From Liolophura sinensis (taxonomy: Eukaryota; Mollusca; Polyplacophora; Chitonida; Chitonidae), in contig NC_088301.1 of NCBI RefSeq assembly GCF_032854445.1, forward strand, positions 41,783,116 to 41,847,115: DNA of 64,000 nt, in the 5' to 3' direction. Under the pieces are notes generated by a model. The model was not told where the DNA came from and ran no database searches. It worked only from the letters and a program-made list of their open reading frames with translations. Each line of letters begins with the position of its first letter. The first letter of the stretch is position 1. A program made the translations under genes and the position numbers. Positions 13,801-25,800 of this stretch are shown here, one piece after another.

Positions 13801-16800
13801 TTCACAATTTTCTAAAAAAATATGTCGAAAATGATGTTTCACATGGAGTAAGAAGTGCAATTGTAGAACTAATAAATGAACTACCATAAATTTTTTGCCA
13901 ACTGATCAACTTGCTTTACAAACTGTAGTATACAAGGAGTAGTGTTTAGTTGGTGAAAAATAGCTTTAAATTATAGGTGGTTTACTGTTAATCATTTAAA
14001 ATTCCATCTGAGTGCTCAGACAAATTAGTACAGCAGATAATTTGGCAAAAAGTTCCATGAAATCCATGGAAGTTGATTTATTTACTGTTTATGTGTTTGT
14101 ATGTATGATTGCTGTACTTGACTCATTGAGTAGTCATATTTGTTGCTGTTTGATTATACATGTGGCGATGGCATCTTTTGTGTCAGGTGAAGATACAGTT
14201 GGAACAGGAGCGCAATCAGCTTCGCATGGAGGCCGAGAAGTCGGCCCAGAAGTATGAGATTGCACACGACAAAACAATAGAGCTGCAGGCTCGCATCACA
14301 GAGCTGGTGGACCGCCTGGAGAGAGCAGAACATTCCTCAATTGTTAGCAGCCAGCAGCTGGCCCATAGCTCTGCCAACATGCAGGCTTTCACAAGATCAA
14401 GGGTAAGTCACACAAGTTAGCAGGGATTGGGATACTCTTTAATATTTAAAACTGCAACATTATTAACCCATTTCAATGTTACATGTGTCTCCTGTGTTCA
14501 TCATCAACATGTGAAAATTGTATGTTTCTGTTCCGTATTTGGAGGACTTCAAATCATGAATTTCAGAATTAATCCTGTTAAGTACATGTACAATGTATGC
14601 AGATTAGATTGTCTCTGTCAATCCCCATGGTGCGTCATTGTATTTGTATGAATATTTTCTCTTTGTATTGCAATACATTGAAGGATGAGGCTGACGCTGC
14701 TCCAGTATGTACTTTTTGTCTGTAGTTTTACCTTTTTAGTTAGTCGACCATACACAAATCTCACAAATGCTTTGCAATTTTGTCTTTGCTTTAACATGAG
14801 TTGATGGTATTAGCGGTCATTCACTTTCACCAGCTGGACCACACAAGACATGACAGAAATTTGAACTCATTTTATTGTTACTTCTGGAGTCTTTTTTTTG
14901 TCAGTGTAATGCAGATGTATACAGCATTACCAAATGATACATGAAAACAAAGATTATGGTTTTGAGGGAAATGAAAGTGGCATGCCAATTTTAATTTTTT
15001 TTTTTCTTTATTTTCATGTCTGTATCTCTTAATTACCCCCAAATTTTATGCATGTTTTCTGTCATTGGCTGGAAATTTTTGCCAAAGACATCCATGATGA
15101 ACCTATCCCCCTCTTTCCCGTGTGACCTTTTCTCCCCGAAGATTTCCAGCTATTATCATTCACGTCCCAACTGCAGGTTATTTAATTTCTGGACCACTGG
15201 GGCCCTTTAATAATAAAACAGTAGTTTAAAGCCATTTGTTTGTCCCAAAAAGAAAAACTAATGAGTTTGTTAGCTATTTTAGGATGCATCATAAACTCCA
15301 TATTTAAAAACAAAAAACAAATTTAATTTTAACTTATGAGGAAAACATAAAGTGAACATAGCATGTTAGTCTTACAGTGGGGCTGTAGTATCAACTACTC
15401 GGTGGTAGAGGTCATGTGAAAACTTTCTTTACTTCCTTATTCTTCAACCTCATACTTACAAAAGAAAATGCATGCAGGTTATGTTAAGTCTGATTTTAGA
15501 CATCTGGCCCAGAGATCATGAAGCGATCTTAGACTTGTGTCGAAGTTTTAATCATTAAATTTGGTATGTCCCTTTTCGTTGTTTAAGCTGAAATTTTTTG
15601 TACAATAACTTACACAGAATTTAAGTTGTCAAGCAATGTTTTTGACCTGGTTACATCAGAAGTAACAATTTTAAAGTGATTTTAAAATTTGACTTAAGTC
15701 TAAACTCGCTTCGTGATCCTGCGACCTGTTGACTTTGCAAAGTAATGTTGTTTTTGTTGAAAATGTTAGGACGTGACATCACTGAGGAGTTAGTTATCCT
15801 GGTCCATTTTGACAGATATGGAATGTCTGTTGTGTTGTCCCTTTTTCTGCACACCTGAGTGCAAACAAATTGTATTCAAATTTTTGCATCGCTGATTATA
15901 AGTTTTTAACATTAAATCATAATGGCATTCTTAAAATTCAGCACAAAATAATCTGTTGTAGTGTCCCATGAGATTTTATGCTTTTTTTGTGTGTGTGTTT
16001 TTTTCCGCAGTTACTTAATAAGGATTTCCTGATATATGTTTTTCTCCTGTTGTGCTATATATTTTTTTTGCAAATCAATTGATGGTTTATACTGTACATG
16101 TTTCATTAGGCAATACTTTTCTGTGGTACGTTTCTTATAGTAATTTATCACTTGTCTGACGCGGTGTGCTGTTTTTGACAGGATGGTTTGGAGGACAGTG
16201 TGCATAAACTTGAGGTTGACAAGGCCAGGCTGGAGACTGAGCTAAAGCATGAAAGGCAGAGAGTGGAGCTCCTGCAGAGAGACCTGGATGATTCGCAGAA
16301 GGTGAGGCTTTGAGGCACACAACCCTTTCTTCCCTATACAGATTGTACATGCTGCTTGCACTGTGCTCCTTTCTGCCAAAAGCCTCTGTCATGACCGAAT
16401 AATGATGATCATTCTAATGTAATGCAGCTCTGAAATGGTGTTTGTTTTTAAAGTTTAAAGTTAAATGTATACATGTAAGGTATATAAATTACCTTTTTGA
16501 GCCAATCAAATGGAGAAAATTCCAGAAATTAGTAACATGAATCATTAATGCTTTTTTGCATTATTCTGGTGGGGATGTCATTCTTATATCCATACAAACT
16601 TGAAAACTAACATCAATAGAACTCTCAAAATCAGGCAACATGAGTAATTTAGACAAACAACTACAATTGCAGTAATACTTATACCATTTTGAGCGAATTA
16701 ATAGGAATGTTTCATACAAATTTAATGAAAGTAACCTCAGTAGACAATGCTTTTGCTTGTGTTAAACATGTTATTCCTACATGTAGATACAGTAGTTGCC

Positions 16801-19800
16801 GTGTGTTTACATTGTGGATAGTTTTCTTTCCTGTCTGGCTTTATGGGGACCAATTTGTTTTTGTCCTGAAATCACTATAGGTGAGGAGCAGCTTAGAGGC
16901 TCTGTGTTCCAATCTCAAAACTACAAATGCTCATCTAGAAGATAAACTTGGGGTAAGTACATGTATCACCTGCCCTTGCCTCATTTTAGTGTGAAATACT
17001 TAATAATGGAAATATTGCTCTTAGTTTTTATGAGGTACTGATGTGATAAGAGTGCTAAATGGGCATAGAATTCAAGAACTGTTCCATTCAACCTGTTGTA
17101 ATAACATAGTTTACTCTTTGGATTTAGGACATAGCCTTATCCATTTCTGGTAGTGTATGTCCATTTGATTACATTTGTAAGTAGAGCAGAAATAACAACC
17201 ATTTAGATGTAATTTTCCATGTTCCTTCAAATTTCATCAAAACTAAATTAAATACATTGTGTGCTAGGCCCTCTCTCATACAAGTGCACTGTTTTTGTGT
17301 ATTCCTTGTGATGAAATTTACCCCACTACCCTGTTTTTATCCCCACCTTTGTATTTTCTCCCATGTTAGGAGGTGGAGGATATGTCTCTTGATCAGGTTG
17401 AAGATGTAAGTGATGGAGTGGTTGTTTGTAGCCTGCAGCAGTGCAGGAGTAGTATTCCTGTAGTGTAGTTAACTCCATTGTGTGAACTGCATGCAGAAGT
17501 GTTGGATGCAAAAAACAAACAATATTATCACTGAATGACTGACTGTTTTCATTATCCTTTTAGTTGCCATGCCATATGTGCAGATTTGTGCTTGTTTTCA
17601 TTAACCTTGTAGTTGTGATGTCACCTGTGCAAATTTTTGTTTGTGACATCCTTTATGTGTTATCTTATTGTTTTTGTACGTGAATATTTTCAGCATATAT
17701 ACATGTACGTGAGCTAGTTTTCATCTTTAATGTGCCCCATAAAAGAGAAGAGTGTCAGCCATGATTAACTGTTGTTTGAGGTAGACAAGTCTGGGCATAT
17801 TGGTAGAGTTGTTAGTATTCATCAGAAATATACAACTTGTGTGCACTCATGTGGGAGTGACAAAAGCAGAAGCTTTAACCTAGCATCTTCTATCTCCTCT
17901 GACAGCCAGTCAGTGTTGATTCTGTTCACTGTGTAATACCATGTAACTCTCATGTTAGTCAGTTAACCTTTTCCATCAGCTCATCCTTTCACTAACCACA
18001 TGTAGATAAATTAATACTAGCAAGCTATGGATTTCATTCTGAAAGTTTTGGCTGATCTTGGTGCTTAAATTTTATGTGTGACTCTGCAAAATGGCATAGC
18101 TAAAAAGTATTGTACACATCCCTGGACAGATTAATAGAATTGTTTTTAATCAGTCAGTGAGTCCACAGAACATAGTAGAGGGCCTGCAGAAAGATGCAGC
18201 AACGCTAGACCTCAACAGCGTCTTTCCCTGTACAGTGTACTATTTGTACCTAAGCATCTACCTTGTCGTGATTTGGAAATCTCTGCTGCCTTTGGTCCAT
18301 CATAGTCGGCTATTGAACATTGCGTGACTATTAAACTATAATACCTTGGTTGTTGATCTTTTCCACTGAAAAATGTTTAGATGCAAACTTTGTGATAGAT
18401 ACTGTGAAAGTGTAAAGTATTAAAATTAGTACAAATGTTAGTATGAGTCTAGGACTGCCGAGGTATGTGACACAGGATCTGAGATGTATATGCTTGCCTA
18501 GCATATGTTCTCTTCTCTTGAAACTCTTGAAAAGTTCCTATGTGGAGTTGCTCCATATCATGACTAGAAAGCTTACTGGCTCAACATCAATTTGCTCAAA
18601 ACAAGGGGGTTAATTTAAGTGTTCTGGTGTATGATCTTCATGTGTGTATTATGATAATCAGATGATGTTTATTGTGTTGATTCCAGAGACCATTATTAAA
18701 AACGTATCTGTGTGGAGTATATATGTGTTGTCAGTGCATGTGTCCTACTAATCTCATTGTTAGGAAGAGACAGTGACGCGAACAGTTCTCCATCAGGAGG
18801 CTGAGGACACTAAGGACATGTGGGAGAAAGAGGTTCTGTCAAGGTCAAAGTTAGGGCTGCGGGTAAGTCTGGTCAAGGTCGATGGTAGGATGGGTGGGGC
18901 CTTGATGAAACAACACCTTCAATGCATGCTTGCCTTGGCTGAAGCTACATTAGCCTTTGCTGACATACCTGTACTAGATGAATTTTAGAAAAGACTTGTA
19001 TGCACAACACCCTATATGTTTTTGGTATTGTTTGTTAAACTGAACTCAGAAAATCCAATTTTACATGGTATGTGTAAACAATAACCTAGATGTATACATG
19101 TATATCATTGGTATGGTGTCAAAATATGTTTTGTAAATTGTTCAAAATGGAAATGTCCTTAACCCTCTTAGTGTTGTCTTGAATGTAGATGTACATATTA
19201 TCAGAACAAAGTCCTGCCTTAAGACCATGTTTTCTTTGTGGGTACACAGATAGCTCAGCTAGACCGGCAGAAGCAGGATGTACTAGCCCAGCTGGAGGAG
19301 GTAAGACCTGTCAACAGAATCTAACACTACCTGTTTATACATAGCCAAGCAGGACAACATGCATGATATGTATTAATATCTGCTACAAAAATGTACCCAC
19401 AAACTGCCTATAGGGTATCATAATGGAGTTATAGTATGGCCACTTTAATTTCGTATTTATCTGTTTCTTTGGTGCTCATTGCTAGACTGTTTTAAATCTT
19501 AAATTTTTCACTTACACAATGACAGCCAGGTGTATAATGGACAAAAATAAGGTTGCCCTAGCTTTTTCATGTAGTGCCTGATATTCCTCTACACATAAGG
19601 CCTGCAACCAAGCCAGTGTAAAATGCATTTAGGCCCAGTACCTCATTGGTTAGGGGTTGATTTGCTGTGACTAGCGATCTGTTTTACAGTATTTTGAACA
19701 CTCTAACCTTGAGTACATGTGCCAACCATTAACCTCCATGGAAGGGTTGAACTGCGATAACCAACCACTTGTCTGTTTACCTATAGGAAAAAAGGAAAGT

Positions 19801-22800
19801 CAGGAAGGCAGTAGAAGCCAAGAGGCTGGTGGAGACCAAGCTTGAGGCTGAAGTGGACAAGTAAGTGTAGGGGTGTGCATGTAATAGGGGCAGGGAGGGG
19901 AGTTTATGGAATAAATCCTGTTGAACTACATGTATCTATGTGTTTCTCTAGATGTTGACATTTCATCTTTGAAAGACTTCACTCACTCTCTGCACGAATT
20001 GCCCTGATCTGCTTCTCACAGGCTAGTGTATTTCATGTTAAGTACATTTGCAAAGAATATGTACATGTAGGAATAGTAGGCTTAAACTTTCTAATATTGT
20101 GTCGTCCAATGTGCTGTTATGAAATGTACTAATCTGAGAATCTTTCAGTTTAGTCAATGTTTTTATTCCAGTCCATTAGCCAGCTGTCAAAATGGTCTCT
20201 TAAAGATCATCTCTGCACATACATGAAACAAATTGCAATACTTTTGTAACATTACAAGAAAGAAGCAAGTTGCAAACAATTAATTATTGAATGTTTGTAA
20301 AAACAAACAATATAAGTAACATTTCTGCAAGTGTGTTTTGGGATATTTTTGTTTTTTCAAGAAATGCACAACTGCAAAAGGAAATTGCGCACTTGAGAGC
20401 TTATCTGAAATCTGCTAAGAAGAAACTGCGGGTAAGTTATCACATCTGTTAATGTGTGTATGTGAACTATGCATGAATGCTTGTTTTTGTTCGTATAATT
20501 ACCATCAGTATTCTCTGTTGCAGTATCAGTACTTTGTTCTAGGTTTTACATAGCAGCATGTTGCAGCTATTTAGGCCATTTTATCACTGCTGCCAAACGT
20601 TTACAGTTACACTAACCAGAATATATCCCATGCACATGCCATTGGTCTTTATGTCCTACAAATATCCCATTTTATTAACTTTCAGCTAAACAACATTGAT
20701 GATGTAAGTTTGAATCCCAGTCTTGTTACCTCTAACTGTGTTTGTTTGTTGGTTTGGCTTTTACCTCTGCATGTACCTGTTGGTTTGTTTTGCTTTTTGA
20801 CGTCACAACCTTAACAGCAACCATGGCTGTATCCACTCCAGAAACAAAAATCTGTGAACCCATTTGATGCCTTCTCACAAATGCATGTATTCTCATATAT
20901 CAACTTAAAAGATTTTCATTCACACACTTTTTTTAAAGGTACTTTATAGTCTATGTGGAGTGAGATGTTTCTTATACATAATGTAGAAGACTATATTCAT
21001 GCTGTCAGGGTTGTTAAGGAAATGGGTGGATAGATAGTATAGTGAACACTTTATTAAGGGACAAGCTTTAAAAGTCAGATACCCTGAAAAAAAGCAAAAC
21101 AGTCCTAAAGCAATGCATGTGCCATTGTTGGTGATCTAGTAACAGACAATCTTGTTATCAAATCTGATTGACCAAGAAGAATGACAACCATCAATCTCTA
21201 AATCTTCACCCCAGTTCTGACTTAAGAGCTTTTTCCCTTTAACCATTTTAGTGTATGTTTAATAAATTTTTGGTTTTGCATGTTCATTTTAACTTTTACA
21301 TTTTCATTTCTGTGGCTTCTACTAACCTATTTGCATGTGTTAACCCTGTTCCTTTTGTTCGTACCATATCATGTCACAGGCAGTCAGTTTAATTGTATCT
21401 ACTCAGATGTAAAACTGTGCATTTCACAAATCCCAGTTTAATAAATTAAGCATAAGACTTCTTTGAGATATACTTTCACTACATGAAATGAGAAGCGTTT
21501 AACACTTAAGAGGATACTGTGATGAGGATGGGATGCATTATACCTGTCATTCAAATCTGTGAGCAAGTTGGTCCAGCTGTCTGCCTTTAGAAAAATTGGG
21601 TCATCTTTAAAATCAGGACCACACCACCTCCGGAGCACATGACCCCTGGACAGTATAACTTGTTTAAAGAGAAAAAGGAGTTATGAAAACTATGTAGGTA
21701 ACTTCAGTCTAAAGGTGGCTTATGTACGGAAACGCGGGGACTGCTGGCCACCCTTAGCCCAAGAGTTATGTGAACCCGATTCCAGTATAATGCTTACAAA
21801 GAGCTACCCCTCAATTCTGATGCACCCGCATTAAATTTGTCCTGAATACACATATAGCGCAGCAACTTAGTCACATTTTGTCACAATCGCTGCTTGTCTT
21901 TACATCACCATTCTTCTGCACATCTTAGCCGAAGTTGAAAATAGGCTCGTATTTAGCAGGTCGCCACGTGCTGCGATGTTTTTAAAATCTGGGACATTGA
22001 GACGCACATGTCCACCAGTGGTTGACCTTTCTGTGAAATTTAGAATGGAACGGCTGTGGAAGACTTCCCATTACTGCAAACTTAATTTAACATTCCGCAC
22101 AAATTGTGGGGTCTGTCATTCTGCTCCATAGCCTTCTGACAATTGCAGATTCGCGCTTCCGCAGTAACATGGCTTTCTGTCTGTCAAAATTGATAGTCAG
22201 CTGATCAAAACATAGTGACGTGGTGACTGGTCAACCACGCATGCGCGTCAAGCAACAATCCGATTTATTAGTTCACGATGTAGACATGGCATGTGAGCAT
22301 AAGTCACAGCTGTGGCAGAGGAACAGAAGATGTCTTGGTGAACATAATTTATTGGAGTTTGCCAGGGAAATGCGTGTATTGGTTCATTTTGCACGGATTT
22401 TTGTGACGCAGAGTTTCTATGCGCTAAGCTGTTTTTAGATACAACTATTTTAACCTGAAAGACTCCTCAGCTGTGATCTATGCCTATCCCCATATTAAAA
22501 GATCACAGCCGAGATCCTTGGCTAGGTCTACAGTTAAAGGTGTTCTACCATCTCAAGGAAATGACTCAGCAGGAAAGAAAGAGGCAGACACATGGCAAAA
22601 CTATAGGAGACATGAAAGGACATACAAGTACATAAACATGGAGAAGACACTTACCTTCTCTGTGAATGTGATGTGTGTATTTGTGTGATTAACAATTAAC
22701 AGTGAATGTACAGTAAAAGTGTGACTTTATTTTGTGTGTCTTGGATGTATGGAAGTACCTTATCTATTGACCCTGTCATGTTCTTTTACAACCTCTGCTC

Positions 22801-25800
22801 ACTGAGTTGTATTGCATGACATAGCTTGCATTTTTGTGCTTGACCTCTCATCACCATGGATTGTTTATAGTTTTTCACTGTATAGTGCCCAACCTCTTGA
22901 CAACATAGCTTGTTTTACAATGCATGCATTTGGATGTGTAGTGCCAGATCTCTTGACCAAAAAACTTGTTTACAATACGTGTATTCGGCTGTGTAGTACC
23001 AGACCTCTTGACCAAAAAACTTGGCTGAGTAGCTGCAGACTTCTTGAAAACGTAGCTTGTTTTGCAAGACATGTATTGATTATGTCATGCGGCACCTCCT
23101 GACAGCATAGCTTGCTTTCACATTAGATGTATTGACTATGTAGTGCTGAACCTCCTGACAAAACAGCTTGTTTCACAATAAAGTTATTTGGATATCTAGT
23201 GCCGGACCTCTTGACCACATAACTTGTTTTGCAATACATGTTTTGACTATGCAGTGCTTGACCTCCTGACAACATAGCTTGTTTGCACAGTTCATGTATT
23301 GAGTACATGTGGACTTCTGGACAACATAGCTTGTAACATTGTTTGTAAGTTGTGGTATGGACTGACATTTCTCTGCACACCAATTTACATACAATATTTT
23401 GTTGCCATGAAAGCTGTCTGAGCTCCAGAGTCTCCTGCAGGAGGAGCTCGATCAGAAGGACCATTTCCAGAGCAAAAACAGGACCCTGGAATCTCTGTTG
23501 TTCTCTTCCAAGGCCCCAAAGCTTGATAAGAACAGACATATCGCAGAAGATGAGCGGGTAAGACAATCGCCGCTTTGCCAGAATTGTATTTATGTCGGGG
23601 TACACTCGAGTTCCATACATTACACCCAATGGAAAATCCTACACAGGTAGTCCATACCTGACCTACATCACCATTTTTGTGTCTGCTGGTAAATTATAGG
23701 CACATTTAGAGACACTCCTAAATATAAGTGCAGGCTTATGTCCTTCATTGTGTAAACAAGTAGATCACTTCTCCAATCTCTGCTAGTAATTTGAATATGC
23801 ATCTTGATGTCTATCCATCACCAAGCAAACAACCTCAGCATTTCTCTTGTCCTATGCAATTATTTTAACGCTGACACCTTCATGTAGATGCATCTTATTG
23901 GAATATTACTAAGTATTGCATTAATCAAATATATAAACTCAGTAGACCACTCTAATCCTTTATTTGTTATGATTAGTTGCCTCAAGCCCTTCGATTTAAA
24001 ATTATTATTTTAGATTGCCACTGATGACCATGGTGCAAATTTGTCTCCGTGTCTAACAAATAACCAAAAGTTAAGAAGCAGTAAACCAAGAACTAGGTGA
24101 CTAAAACAAACACAGTTTAAAGTGGAAATTCTGTTATTCTACATACTAAAATAAAATAAATGAAAAACCTCCATTGGTAAGTATTCAGCTTACCAGTAAC
24201 AGTTTGGTTTTGCCACTTGTCTAGTTCCCAATGGAGAATGGATTTAGCGACAGTTTTGAGGTTGAGCAAATCAAGCGAGAGCTGGAGGCCAAATATCGCA
24301 TGGAGCTGAACAGGAAGTTGGAGGATGTGAATAGGTATTTAGAGGAACAGGCACAAGCTCGTGATCGGTTAGATCATGTCCGCAACAACAATGAGGCCAG
24401 CCTGAAGTCTGAGAAGCGAAAACTGGAGGTAAGCTTCTCATACATTTGTTTTTTTTTTTCATCACAATGCTGTAATGTGTTCAAAAGTATTTAACAGATG
24501 TTCATATATGTATGTATATATAGGCTAAATGAAGGGCATATTGAATACACTTGCTGACGTTGTGACTTTCACTTTCAGATAATATTTGGCATTTATGTGC
24601 CTGTGTTATAACGTCTGTGAAAATCCCCAGGGAAGTTCTCTCTTTTCCCAAACCAACCTGTGTGTACTACAGTCTCCTGGCTTAGGTGGTGGTAGTGGCA
24701 GGGTGTTAGAGGGCTGACGGTTTTTAATTGATTTTGGATGTGGTATTTTTGATCATCTGCTTCTACTGTAACATGTAATTGTTGAATTCATTATTACCAA
24801 ATAGGATACTGTACAAACCAGAGTCTGTTAATTTTAAGATTTCACACATTTTGAGAGTAACGTACAATATATGTACACATGTAGCTGTCCCTATCAGATG
24901 ACTGCTCTTTTGATGTAAGTACACCTGTAGCTGTTGCTGTATTAGTTTTGTTTGTCAGTGTAAAGACAATGTATGATCATTATTATTACGGCTGTTTAAT
25001 AGGATGAAGTATCAGAGTTGAGGCTGAAATTCGAGCAGGCAGTCGCTGAGAAACAGAGCAAGGACCTGGAGGCGCGGCGATTCCGAGACCTTTATGACGG
25101 CGAAATGAAGTGGCGCATGAAACTCGGCGACCAGCTCCAGAGGTCCACAGAGAAATCTTATGGCTACAAGTCACGGCTAGCGTAAGTCCTTGCCTTACTT
25201 ACCAATATGTTTGCCTCAACCCGAACTACAGATTTATGTTGCTATATCCACTTGTTGAATGATTTCTTTTACTTCCAAGGCTGCTGCGTTTGACCTAAAA
25301 TTTCATGAATAACTCATTTTGCTTTATTCAAAGAGTTCAGTTTATCTTCTGAAGATCCTTAAAGGTGGTTTAAGATTTGTTTAGAAGGTAGGATGATTTC
25401 TTCCCAGCAAAATTGTAAGTTTCAGCATCAAAGGTAAAATTTTATGGCCTTTTTTTTTTGACATCAGAAAATTGAGATAAACTTTGGGGTTACATTGGTA
25501 TTCACAGGGAGCAGTAGTTGTGAAATGAAATTTTACATGAAACATTTATGTCTTGAGAGGCATCATATTGCCAAATTACCATTGTTTTAAATGGATCCTT
25601 ACAAATGACTCACACTGAATTCATTACTGTTTATAAGCTGTCTGCCTTGTGAATAGATGAAAGAGAAGCATTAAAGGTGGTTTAAGTTGTCTACAGATGT
25701 TGTAATGTAACAAATTTGTAGTGCCTAAACAAACCTTGACAGCGTGATAATGGTACCTTCCCAGTCTTCTATCACCTGTACTGGTCTTTGATGACTGATT

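Noticed and set aside
18155..18329. Open + strand stretch after TTTTTAATCAG in an ANKRD26-like intron (SVSPQNIVEGLQKDAATLDL...)
   Set aside because: It has a good acceptor and ~57 open codons but no donor that would keep frame, and no coiled-coil character. It could at most be an alternative terminal exon, so it was not annotated.
23123..23629. 168-residue ORF on the - strand
   Set aside because: It runs antisense through the 55-bp minisatellite and the coding exon at 23414-23557; its internal repetition comes from the tandem repeat.
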